Below are positions 7,252 to 13,490 of a DNA stretch of 21,449 nucleotides, one piece after another. The position numbers and the translations under genes are program-made. The DNA comes from a virus, in the IMG/VR virus record IMGVR_UViG_3300021963_004812, positions 1 through 21,449 of that record. The stretch is one strand, 5' to 3'. Within the stretch, counting starts at the first letter, position 1; every line of letters starts with the position of its first letter. The notes under the pieces are model-generated. The model saw only the letters and a program-made list of their open reading frames with translations. It made no database searches and had not been told where the DNA came from.

Positions 7252-8202
7252 ATGAGAGGTAAAAATAAAATCATGTTATTCGAGCAATTTTTAAACGAAG
7301 CTTATAAAAGAGACGAGTTTCAAAAAGTTATAATTACGCGTAGAGCCGAATTAGACGATTCGTTTATTACTGGACCAAAATATACGCCTAAAGATTATTG
7401 GGTTGTAGTTACTAGAGGCACTGAATTAGAAAGTGTACCTAAGAATTTGCCAGTTTTGTGTTATGATAAAAAGACTTTAGAAAAATTATTAGATGAAGGT
7501 ATTATTCAAAACGACCAAGTTTATAATAAATTAGAAGCTCGTAAAAAAGTAAGTTCAAAAGCAGAATTCTATAAGTTACACGCAGACAGCGGTTATATTA
7601 TGCCAACTGTTTTGGATAAAAATGGAATCAAAGATCTTAAGTTTCCTATAGTTGCAAAGCCAGATAACGAGCATAGCGGCTTGGGTATTCAAGTTTTTAA
7701 ATCTAAAGAAGAATTAGATGACGCAGATCTAAGTAAGTTTTCATCATTCTCAGAAAAAATAGACATCAAAGAAGAACATAGATTTTTTGTTTGGCGTGGA
7801 GAAATGATTCAGTGGACTCAAAGAAAACCAATGGATGATGAAACTGCAGATATTGCTAAGAAAAATCCAGATCAAGAAACAAACTTCTCATATATTTTAA
7901 GAAATGAGCAGCCAAGTGATGACGTTAAAAAAGTAATAGCTTATTTTTCAGAAGCACATAGTGACTTAGATTTTTATGCTATTGATCTAGCAGAAACAAA
8001 AGACGGTAAAATTTACGTCTTCGAAATGAATTCAGAACCCGGAGCATTATTCGGAGTTATGTCGCTCGTATATCAACGTATCTACCAAGACTGGTATGAA
8101 AAAACCATAAGCGATGATACTGTTCAATTACTAAAAGATTTTAGACAAAAGGATATTGAAGCTAATAAGAAACAAAATCCTAACTGGAAGGTAAAAGAAT
8201 AA
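7252..8202 (+). CDS. ATP-grasp ligase-like protein with capsid-targeting-like N-terminus
   Basis: This protein of up to 316 residues has an ATP-grasp core of the RimK/carboxylate-amine ligase kind. FPIVAKPDNEHSGLGIQVF (K136 plus Gly-rich loop) binds ATP, EHRFFVWRGEMI is the middle strand, and D245, E258 and N260 (IDLAE, EMNSEP) are the metal ligands. It would join a carboxylate to an amine using ATP; substrates are unknown. A second ATG at 7273 gives the start MLFEQFLNEAYKR, which resembles the T4 internal-protein capsid-targeting sequence (MKTYQEFIAE|A) including the gp21 cleavage pattern hydrophobic-x-Glu|Ala. I list the outer ATG as bound, but 7273 may be the true start. It ends the fibre/modification block and may act on virion proteins. 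Confidence 0.82.
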   Translation: MRGKNKIMLFEQFLNEAYKRDEFQKVIITRRAELDDSFITGPKYTPKDYWVVVTRGTELESVPKNLPVLCYDKKTLEKLLDEGIIQNDQVYNKLEARKKVSSKAEFYKLHADSGYIMPTVLDKNGIKDLKFPIVAKPDNEHSGLGIQVFKSKEELDDADLSKFSSFSEKIDIKEEHRFFVWRGEMIQWTQRKPMDDETADIAKKNPDQETNFSYILRNEQPSDDVKKVIAYFSEAHSDLDFYAIDLAETKDGKIYVFEMNSEPGALFGVMSLVYQRIYQDWYEKTISDDTVQLLKDFRQKDIEANKKQNPNWKVKE

Positions 8203-8219
8203 GAACAAAAGATTTTTTT

Positions 8220-8453
8220 ATGGGTTATCCTAACAACACGTGTATGCATATCACGATATATGTACATCACATGCAAATTGACGAACTGTTTGATTTTTTA
8301 AATGATAGAATCGACACTCCGCCACCTTATTGGTATCATCACGAGGACGCACCTTATTCAATCTCAGGAGGTTATGCGGCTGTTAATGTAGATTATCATA
8401 ATTATCAAAAGATCAGAACTGAAAGAACATGGGACAGTCCCTTAAATATTTAA
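8220..8453 (+). CDS. Small hypothetical protein, His/Tyr-rich
   Basis: A 77-residue protein of unknown function, rich in His and Tyr, with PPPYWYHHEDAPY in the middle and no signal peptide or membrane segment. Clustered His, Asp and Cys could bind metal, but no known motif is matched. It begins 17 bases after the ATP-grasp stop and ends 21 bases before a terminator, so it is likely the last gene of the fibre/modification operon. Codon use is like its neighbours. Overall it is probably real because it fills the gap exactly between operon and terminator. Confidence 0.6.
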   Translation: MGYPNNTCMHITIYVHHMQIDELFDFLNDRIDTPPPYWYHHEDAPYSISGGYAAVNVDYHNYQKIRTERTWDSPLNI

Positions 8454-8474
8454 AAACTTTTTTGAAAATAAGTT

Positions 8475-8503
8475 AGCCCAAATTTTTTTATTTGGGCTTT
8501 TTT
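8475..8503 (+). terminator. Intrinsic terminator (module copy 1)
   Basis: AGCCCAAA and TTTGGGCT form an 8-bp stem around a T-rich loop, followed by TTTTT. It ends the operon upstream of the exonuclease gene and is nearly identical to the terminator at 13517. Confidence 0.88.
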
Positions 8504-8506
8504 GTG

Positions 8507-8521
8507 TATATTAGCTGTATA
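8507..8521 (+). promoter_or_regulatory. Promoter-like core TATATTAGCTGTATA
   Basis: One of four related cores of the form TATATTTACnGTATA. It lies directly after a terminator and 19 bases before the exonuclease start at 8541. TATATTA resembles the Bacteroidota -7 box TAnnTTTG. This is the most diverged of the four copies. Confidence 0.5.
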
Positions 8522-8540
8522 ATAACTAAACAAAGAAATA

Positions 8541-9284
8541 ATGTATAAAGCAGAAGAACTTAAAAACATGCTTTTCGTAGATATCGAAACAGCATCTTCT
8601 CATGAAAATTATGAATCGTTTGTAGATTCACTAGGACCTAATTCAAGTATGGAAGAATGGTGGGCTGATAAAGCACAGTATCTTAAAAAAGATCGAGTAG
8701 AATTAAGTCAATTATCTAATGCAGAAATGTATAATACGCAAGCTGCTATATTTCCAGAATGGGGTCGCATTGTTTGTATCACCATCGGTCAGGTTAAAAT
8801 AGATTCAAACGGAATTCCTAATGATTTTAAAATGAGATCATTTGCAGGTGAAGATGAGAAGGCTATTTTAGAAGAATTCTTGCCAACACTCTCTGCTATT
8901 TTTTCAAAAGCGCCTTCTATTCGAATCGTCGGTTTCAATATCAAAGGCTTTGATATTCCTTATATCTGTAAAAAAGCAATGATCCATGGTGTTAAATTAC
9001 CATATCAATTTCATTTACAAAATGTAAAACCATGGGACAATTGTCTTTTGGATATTTCAGATATTTGGAAATTCGGTGGTTGGAATGGTGCAAAGCTTGG
9101 CGTTGTATGTGAAGTGATGGGAATTCCAAGTCCAAAAGAACAATTAGCTGGTGGAGAAGTTAGCGCTACTTTTTGGAGAGGTGATTTAAAGCTTATTACA
9201 GAATACTGCGAAAGAGACGTTAAAGCTACAGCAAATGTTCTTTTAAAAATGAGTGGCTTTGACACATTGACATTAGACTCTTAA
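8541..9284 (+). CDS. DEDDy 3'-5' exonuclease (PolB exonuclease-like)
   Basis: This 247-residue protein is a stand-alone 3'-5' exonuclease of the DEDDy/DnaQ-like superfamily, closest in pattern to the 'predicted 3'-5' exonuclease related to PolB' family (DNA_pol_B_exo2). Motif I is FVDIETAS with D14 and E16, motif II is GFNIKGFDIPYI, and motif III is YCERDVKAT, with the Tyr and Asp four residues apart as expected for DEDDy. It would remove nucleotides from DNA 3' ends using two metal ions, in proofreading, recombination or degradation of host DNA. There is no polymerase domain. It opens a new transcription unit, directly behind a terminator and a promoter-like element, and precedes the chaperone genes. 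Confidence 0.88.
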   Translation: MYKAEELKNMLFVDIETASSHENYESFVDSLGPNSSMEEWWADKAQYLKKDRVELSQLSNAEMYNTQAAIFPEWGRIVCITIGQVKIDSNGIPNDFKMRSFAGEDEKAILEEFLPTLSAIFSKAPSIRIVGFNIKGFDIPYICKKAMIHGVKLPYQFHLQNVKPWDNCLLDISDIWKFGGWNGAKLGVVCEVMGIPSPKEQLAGGEVSATFWRGDLKLITEYCERDVKATANVLLKMSGFDTLTLDS

Positions 9285-9290
9285 AATAAA

Positions 9291-9303
9291 TGACAATATG
9301 TCA
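9291..9303. promoter_or_regulatory. Short palindrome upstream of the Hsp20 gene
   Basis: TGACA-ATA-TGTCA is a 13-base palindrome just after the exonuclease stop and 78 bases before the Hsp20 start. A TATAAAAA box follows at 9319-9326. It could be an operator or a weak hairpin; I see no U-run. The palindrome is short enough to occur by chance. Confidence 0.25.
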
Positions 9304-9380
9304 AATTATTTAGCTTGGTATAAAAATTGAAGGATATTAATCAATGGTAATAAAGCCAGAAACTATAAACTATAAAAATT

Positions 9381-9755
9381 ATGTTTGGACACACAGGAAA
9401 AAGTTCATTTGAAAAATTAGCTGAAAAAATGTTTGATAGTATTGAACCAACGTGGAAACAAGAATTCAGATTTGCAAATCCGTTTAATGATACTAGTTTA
9501 GAGGATAATACACTAAGTATCGCATTACCTGGATTTTCTAAAAAGGACATTAAGATTGATGTTGACGGAGATTTACTAGTTGTTTCTAGTAAGGTTGAAG
9601 AAGCTGATGAAACAAAATTTAAAAAATCTTTTACAAGATCATTTAGATTAATTAAAGACATAGATGTTGATACTATTAAAGCATCGATGGAAAATGGTAT
9701 TCTATACATCACATTCGAAAGAAAAAATGTGGCAAAAGAAATAAAAATATCTTAA
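9381..9755 (+). CDS. Small heat-shock protein, Hsp20/alpha-crystallin family
   Basis: This 124-residue protein is a small heat-shock chaperone that would bind unfolding proteins without ATP. The alpha-crystallin domain spans about residues 38-118. It opens with NTLSIALPGFSKKDIKIDV and ends with the family hallmark ASMENGILYITF (A-x-x-x-N-G-x-L). A short C-terminal IKIS may serve as the I-x-I tail that locks oligomers. Hsp20 genes are known in T4-like cyanophages and other large phages. Here it sits near a CbpA-like J protein, which suggests a phage chaperone group. The start is 96 bases after the previous stop; an ATG at 9344 is out of frame and stops after 22 codons. Confidence 0.93.
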   Translation: MFGHTGKSSFEKLAEKMFDSIEPTWKQEFRFANPFNDTSLEDNTLSIALPGFSKKDIKIDVDGDLLVVSSKVEEADETKFKKSFTRSFRLIKDIDVDTIKASMENGILYITFERKNVAKEIKIS

Positions 9756-9783
9756 ATTATTTTTTTATGTCAAATCTTTTTAT

Positions 9784-9798
9784 TATATTTACAGTATA
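9784..9798 (+). promoter_or_regulatory. Promoter-like core TATATTTACAGTATA
   Basis: This core and its upstream flank (TCAAATCTTTTT) are nearly identical to the element at 13806. It lies 12 bases before the start codon at 9811. TATATTTA fits the Bacteroidota -7 box, and TACnGTA is itself a small palindrome that could be an operator. Confidence 0.6.
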
Positions 9799-9810
9799 AA
9801 ACTATAAGAT

Positions 9811-10107
9811 ATGTTTGCAGACTACGAAAACGACGAATTTGAAATGGATGACGAAATGTCACAAGAAGAAATTATTAACGCAAAGCAATTGTACAATAGT
9901 TTAGTGGATAGATTAGTCCGCGAAAATTATGAATCTATTGCCAAAAATGGTATTGATATTGTAAATACTAAAATTCATAATCTCGAGCCAAAACAAATAG
10001 AACAATTACGAGGCACTTTAGATTTTATGATTGCATATTTTACAGAATTAGAAGAATATGAAAAATGTGCAGTTTTACACAAATACGTCGAAGAGCTCAA
10101 TCAATAA
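9811..10107 (+). CDS. Small acidic protein with EEYEKC motif (paralogue of 11443)
   Basis: A 98-residue acidic protein of unknown function. The first 20 residues are mostly Asp, Glu, Met and Phe. The rest is helical and ends in TLDFMIAYFTELEEYEKCAVLHKYVEEL. This C-terminal block closely matches the end of the 85-residue protein at 11443 (FIDLLIKYFEEVEEYEKCDKL), so the two are diverged paralogues. The 'EEYEKC..L' helix recalls UVR-type helical hairpins (E-x-x-A/C-x-x-L) that bind partner proteins, but that is only a resemblance. It is driven by its own promoter-like element and followed by a terminator, so it forms a single-gene unit. Confidence 0.75.
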   Translation: MFADYENDEFEMDDEMSQEEIINAKQLYNSLVDRLVRENYESIAKNGIDIVNTKIHNLEPKQIEQLRGTLDFMIAYFTELEEYEKCAVLHKYVEELNQ

Positions 10108-10113
10108 TTTTTT

Positions 10114-10118
10114 GGAGG
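10114..10118 (+). other. Orphan GGAGG (strong Shine-Dalgarno) with no gene
   Basis: A perfect GGAGG lies seven bases after the stop of the 98-residue gene and just before a terminator. The next ATG (10142) is inside the terminator hairpin. Intergenic Shine-Dalgarno sequences are otherwise absent from this window, so an ownerless one stands out; it may be chance. Confidence 0.3.
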
Positions 10119-10132
10119 TAAATATAAAATTC

Positions 10133-10159
10133 AGGGCACTTATGTGCCCTTTGTTTTTT
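10133..10159 (+). terminator. Intrinsic terminator
   Basis: AGGGCAC and GTGCCCT form a perfect 7-bp stem on a TTAT loop, followed by TTGTTTTTT. It closes the unit encoding the small acidic protein at 9811. Confidence 0.9.
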
Positions 10160-10195
10160 AATCGAAATATATAATACAATATTAAAATAATAACT

Positions 10196-10387
10196 ATGGA
10201 ACCAAAAGCATTAACAGACATTGCAACTCAACTTAAAAGAATTGCCGATATGATGGAACGTAATGAAAAACGTAACCTTATTAAAAATGACGGTATAGAA
10301 AAAGTTAAAGAGGCAATTAAAAAACGCAAGGATGAATTATTACGAAACATTGAAAGTTCCCGAGACAGCAAGTCAGGAAGAGATTAA
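10196..10387 (+). CDS. Small helical protein overlapping the DnaJ-like gene
   Basis: A 63-residue, highly charged, helical protein (TQLKRIADMMERNEKRNLI, then a Lys/Glu run). Its last 56 bases overlap the start of the J-protein gene in another frame, an unusually long overlap. The overlapped part encodes the less-ordered C-terminus. The repeated 'L..I...M' pattern suggests a short coiled coil. It is the first gene after a terminator and probably shares a message with the J protein and bS21-like genes. The function is unknown. Translation of the J gene may depend on ribosomes finishing this one. Confidence 0.65.
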   Translation: MEPKALTDIATQLKRIADMMERNEKRNLIKNDGIEKVKEAIKKRKDELLRNIESSRDSKSGRD

Positions 10388-11141
10388 AGCCGCGTATCGT
10401 AAACTTGCAAAAGAATATCACCCAGATAAAAATACGGGTGAAGATACCAAACAAAAATTTCAACAGATACAAGAAGCTTACTCTGTTTTAGGCGATAAAA
10501 ACAAAAAACAAGAGTATGATTCTAGAAATAGTCAACCTAATTTGGAAGACTTATTAAAAAACTGGGGCTTTGGTAATAATTTCGCAGATGATTTTAATAT
10601 GCACTTCGGTGGATATAGAAATAATCCAAATGCCAAAGGACAAGATATTAGAGTTACAATTCCTATAACTGTGAGTGAAATCTATAATGGATTTTCTAGA
10701 TCGATCGACGTCGGTACTGGCAGAATTAATGCTAATATACCTAAAGGTGCCAGAGAAGGTTCTAAATATAAAATGGCAGGCAAAGGGCAACCTAATCCCT
10801 TTAATTCCAATGCGCCTGCTGGAGATCTAATCATTAATATCAATTTGCAATACGATGAAAATTATATTATACAAGGTGATGATGTGATGATAGAAAGCTT
10901 TGTTAAATTCTATGACATGATTTTAGGTACTAATTTAGAGATTAGAATACCAAGCGGTAAAATCTCTATAAAAATTCCAGAAAATACATCACCGGGTAAA
11001 ATATTAAGAGTGCCTGGAAAAGGCTTACCAATTGCGGGCACAGAAATGTCAGGCGCACTATTAATAAAAATTAATACTAATTTTCAAAATTTAAATTCAG
11101 AGCAATTATCTTTAATAAATAGAGTTAAAGAATTAGATTAA
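10332..11141 (+). CDS. CbpA-like (class B) DnaJ co-chaperone
   Basis: This 269-residue protein is a J-domain co-chaperone that would stimulate DnaK. The J domain fills residues 1-65, from NYYETLKVPETASQEEIKAAYRKLA through HPD at 30-32 to KKQEYDSR. A shortened linker follows, then two DnaJ C-terminal substrate-binding domains: IRVTIPITVSEIYNGF near 100, INANIPKGAREGSKY, and GTNLEIRIPSGKISIKIPENTSPGKILRVPGKGLP near 200-235. There are no CxxCxGxG zinc repeats, so it is of the CbpA/class B type and shorter than the usual 300-330 residues. ATG 10332 is chosen because the J domain begins there; it starts inside the previous gene. Hsp20 lies nearby but no DnaK is seen, so it must use the host DnaK. 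Confidence 0.93.
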   Translation: MNYYETLKVPETASQEEIKAAYRKLAKEYHPDKNTGEDTKQKFQQIQEAYSVLGDKNKKQEYDSRNSQPNLEDLLKNWGFGNNFADDFNMHFGGYRNNPNAKGQDIRVTIPITVSEIYNGFSRSIDVGTGRINANIPKGAREGSKYKMAGKGQPNPFNSNAPAGDLIININLQYDENYIIQGDDVMIESFVKFYDMILGTNLEIRIPSGKISIKIPENTSPGKILRVPGKGLPIAGTEMSGALLIKINTNFQNLNSEQLSLINRVKELD

Positions 11142-11162
11142 TTTAAAAACACAACAACAGTT

Positions 11163-11354
11163 ATGATTATCATAGATGTAAACGGTAATATAGAAAAAGC
11201 TCTAAAAGAATATAAAAGAAAAGTTGCTAAAGTTAAACAAAACCAGCAACTTAGAAATAATCAAGAATTTGAAAAACCATCTGTAACTAGAAGAACAGAA
11301 ATAACCAAGGCCAAGTACGTTCAGGCTATTAAATCTCAAGCGGACCAAGATTAA
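11163..11354 (+). CDS. rpsU: Ribosomal protein bS21-like
   Basis: This 63-residue protein matches small-subunit ribosomal protein bS21 along its length. MIIIDVNGNIEKALKEYKRKV corresponds to the bS21 start (basic helix after a short strand), QQLRNNQEFEKPSVTRR to the conserved central 'LR.R..F.KPS..+R' block, and a Lys-rich helix with YVQAI ends it. Starting with MIII and carrying KPSV and YVQ is typical of Bacteroidota bS21. Virus-encoded bS21 has been reported before. It could replace host bS21 in ribosomes. In Flavobacterium, bS21 helps occlude the 16S anti-Shine-Dalgarno, so a phage version might alter start-site choice; that is inference. It is 21 bases after the J gene and has no Shine-Dalgarno itself. 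Confidence 0.87.
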   Translation: MIIIDVNGNIEKALKEYKRKVAKVKQNQQLRNNQEFEKPSVTRRTEITKAKYVQAIKSQADQD

Positions 11355-11442
11355 TTTTATTAACATAATAAAATTCTGCAATAATCCACTCGGTAAACGC
11401 TATGTAAATATATAGCATAAGATAAAAATACCACACGTACAC

Positions 11443-11700
11443 ATGAGCTACATATCAAATGAGGAGAAAGATCAACTCATGAGATCTAGTTACTATATAA
11501 TAACACGAAACTTTACTAAAACAGTAAATCGTTTCATTGCGTTCCAAGATGGAAGTAATTCTATTGAAATACCGCACGGTATAGGCCAAAGATCCAAATT
11601 TATAGATTTATTAATTAAATACTTCGAAGAAGTCGAAGAGTATGAGAAGTGCGACAAACTCGTGAAGCTGAAAGAGTTAGTTGTGGATGCAGGTGATTAA
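11443..11700 (+). CDS. Small protein with EEYEKC motif (paralogue of 9811)
   Basis: An 85-residue helical protein of unknown function. Its C-terminal half (FIDLLIKYFEEVEEYEKCDKLVKLKELV) matches that of the 98-residue protein at 9811, while the N-terminal half is different and neutral-to-basic rather than acidic. This is a paralogous pair flanking the J-protein and bS21-like genes. The shared helix may bind a common partner. It follows an 88-base gap and precedes phoH by 25 bases. A weak AT-rich hairpin in the gap (TTTTATT/AATAAAA, near 11356-11373) is not convincing as a terminator. Confidence 0.72.
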   Translation: MSYISNEEKDQLMRSSYYIITRNFTKTVNRFIAFQDGSNSIEIPHGIGQRSKFIDLLIKYFEEVEEYEKCDKLVKLKELVVDAGD

Positions 11701-11725
11701 CCACAAATTAAACAAAAACTAAATT

Positions 11726-12463
11726 ATGCAAAAAAGATCAGCAGAAAGTAAAACAAAATCAACTAGCAGCAGACCAACGGCTGCCAAACCAAAAAAGACA
11801 ACAGTTAAAGAATTAGATTTAGTAGGAGTACAATTAAAACCAAGTCAACAAGATTATTTTCAGCAGATCCAAAAGAACGAAATTACATTTTGTTCTGGAC
11901 CAGCAGGTACGTCAAAAACATTTACAGCATGTTTTACGTCATTACATTTATTAGCCACAAAACAAGTTTCCAAAATTATTTTATGTAAACCGATTCAAGA
12001 ATCTGGAGAAAAGTTAGGGTTCTTACCCGGAGATATTGCAGACAAAATTGATCCATACATGCAATCTTATATTTCAAACTTCAAGAAGATTGTAGGTGAT
12101 GAATTAACAGAAGGCTTAATTTCTTCTGGAGCAATAGAATTCAAACCGCTTGCATTTATGAGAGGAGATACCTTTGATGATGCTTTCATGATTCTAGATG
12201 AAGCACAAAATGCAACGTTTAAACAACTTATGCTGTTCGTAACTCGTATGGGTAAAAATTCTAAAGTTTTAGTGACAGGCGACGTTAGTCAGTATGATAT
12301 TCCTAAAGCAAGCGCAGGTCTTCCTGGATTTACAGCCTTAATGAAAGGTGTTAAAGGTGTAGGCGAACATATCTTTACCAACAAAGATATTGTAAGAGCT
12401 AAGATTTTACAAGATGTCGTAGACAGATACGACAAATGGAGAGTAGACAATCCAGAGAAATAA
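11726..12463 (+). CDS. phoH: PhoH-like P-loop ATPase
   Basis: This 245-residue protein is a PhoH-family ATPase, a group widespread in tailed phages and related to the N-terminal half of superfamily I helicases. An unstructured Lys/Ser/Thr-rich tail (residues 1-30) precedes LKPSQQDYFQQIQKNEITFCSG. The Walker A motif is GPAGTSKT at 58-65, where Ser replaces the usual Gly before Lys. IILCKPIQESGEKLGFLPGD is the family hallmark after it, and Walker B is MILDEAQN at 155-162. VTGDVSQYD is the next conserved motif. The role in phages is unsettled; RNA or nucleotide metabolism is most discussed. The RNase HII gene starts 50 bases downstream, behind a hairpin that covers its start codon. Confidence 0.93.
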   Translation: MQKRSAESKTKSTSSRPTAAKPKKTTVKELDLVGVQLKPSQQDYFQQIQKNEITFCSGPAGTSKTFTACFTSLHLLATKQVSKIILCKPIQESGEKLGFLPGDIADKIDPYMQSYISNFKKIVGDELTEGLISSGAIEFKPLAFMRGDTFDDAFMILDEAQNATFKQLMLFVTRMGKNSKVLVTGDVSQYDIPKASAGLPGFTALMKGVKGVGEHIFTNKDIVRAKILQDVVDRYDKWRVDNPEK

Positions 12464-12475
12464 AACAAAGTAAAG

Positions 12476-12518
12476 GACATGTGTATAACTATTATAACTT
12501 TAATAATATACACATGTC
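12476..12518 (+). promoter_or_regulatory. Hairpin that sequesters the RNase HII start codon
   Basis: GACATGTGTATA (12476-12487) and TATACACATGTC (12507-12518) are perfect 12-bp inverted repeats around a 19-base AT-rich loop. The 3' arm contains the ATG at 12514 in its middle. In RNA the start codon would be fully paired, so messages reading through from phoH should be poorly translated, while messages starting inside the loop would lack the 5' arm. There is no U-run after it, so it is not a standard terminator. Confidence 0.75.
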
Positions 12519-13146
12519 TGATACTAGATACGTAACACTCAAATCACATTATAACGAAGACCAATCAATCATAGAAGTTGGCGTAGACGAAGCTGGCCGA
12601 GGATCTCTTGCTGGTCCAGTCACAGTAGCTGCATGTATAATGCCAGTTAATTTTTCACATCCTTTAGTCAAAGATTCAAAGCTTCTTTCTGAAAAACAAA
12701 AAGAAGAAGCGTATAAGATCGTAATGGCAAACGCAATAGCTTGGCATTGTGTGCATGTTGATGCCAAATTAATAGAAGAACAAAACATTCTAAAAGCAAC
12801 TTTACACGGTATGATGTTGGCGTTAAGCGGTGTTGAAGAAACTACAGATTTTGATTTTATCTTAGTCGATGGAGATCAATTCCATGGATATAATGGTAAA
12901 AATTACGTAACGATCGTCGGCGGAGATAATAAATATACATCGATTGCTGCAGCTTCTATTATTGCAAAAATCAAACACGACAATTGGATGAGAGAATGTG
13001 AAGAAGGTAAAATATATGGATGGGCTTCTAATAAAGGATATGGTACTAAACAACATTTAGATGCCATCAAAGAGCACGGTCCATCTGAACATCACCGAAC
13101 AAGTTTCATTTCACATATTGTTACAAAAACAGCAGAATTATTTTAA
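12514..13146 (+). CDS. rnhB: Ribonuclease HII
   Basis: This 210-residue enzyme cuts the RNA strand of RNA-DNA hybrids and at ribonucleotides embedded in DNA. The signature VGVDEAGRGSLAGPV gives catalytic D25 and E26. LVDGDQ gives D119, GGDNKY gives D138, and AAASIIAKIKHD is the conserved family segment after it. The length is normal for bacterial RNase HII. It may remove primers in phage replication, as T4 Rnh does with an unrelated fold. I start at ATG 12514. An in-frame ATG at 12436 would overlap phoH and add 26 residues without any family resemblance, some of them encoded by the hairpin. The next gene overlaps its stop by one base (TAATG). Confidence 0.93.
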   Translation: MSDTRYVTLKSHYNEDQSIIEVGVDEAGRGSLAGPVTVAACIMPVNFSHPLVKDSKLLSEKQKEEAYKIVMANAIAWHCVHVDAKLIEEQNILKATLHGMMLALSGVEETTDFDFILVDGDQFHGYNGKNYVTIVGGDNKYTSIAAASIIAKIKHDNWMRECEEGKIYGWASNKGYGTKQHLDAIKEHGPSEHHRTSFISHIVTKTAELF

Positions 13147-13490
13147 TGAAAAATTTATTTAATGGAATTATTTTATTGACGATCGGACAAGCTATTGTTT
13201 GGTTTCAAACTAACGGTCAATTTGTATGGCCATTCTTTAAAAGAAATCCTTTAGTAATAGCATTAATCGGTGGTAGTATAGTTTCATATACATTTATTCT
13301 CGGTACCAAAGAATTAGCAACTTATTATGAAGGTGCTCTTTGGCCTGGTAGATTTATTGGATTTACAGTCGGTATGTTTACATTTTCAGCCCTAACATAT
13401 TTAATGATGAATGAAGGTATTAATACAAAAACTGGCATTTCATTAATTTTAGCAGCAATTCTATTAGGCGTTCAGTTGTTCTGGAAATAA
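13146..13490 (+). CDS. Small integral membrane protein, about four TM helices
   Basis: A 114-residue hydrophobic protein with about four membrane segments: residues 5-22, 34-54, 68-88 and 95-113. Short loops contain TNGQFVWPFFKRN and KELATYYEGALWPG. No transporter or holin signature is clear to me; its length and even spacing recall small DMT/SMR-like proteins, but the hallmark Glu in helix 1 is missing. Its ATG overlaps the RNase HII stop by one base, so translation is coupled and might share the control of the hairpin. A terminator follows 27 bases after its stop. It may act in the host inner membrane. Confidence 0.75.
   Translation: MKNLFNGIILLTIGQAIVWFQTNGQFVWPFFKRNPLVIALIGGSIVSYTFILGTKELATYYEGALWPGRFIGFTVGMFTFSALTYLMMNEGINTKTGISLILAAILLGVQLFWK

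Noticed and set aside
9344-9412. 22-codon open frame upstream of Hsp20
   Set aside because: It overlaps the Hsp20 start out of frame and has no support beyond an ATG.
12436-12513. N-terminal extension of RNase HII from ATG 12436
   Set aside because: It overlaps phoH, has no family resemblance and passes through the hairpin; the family domain starts after 12514.
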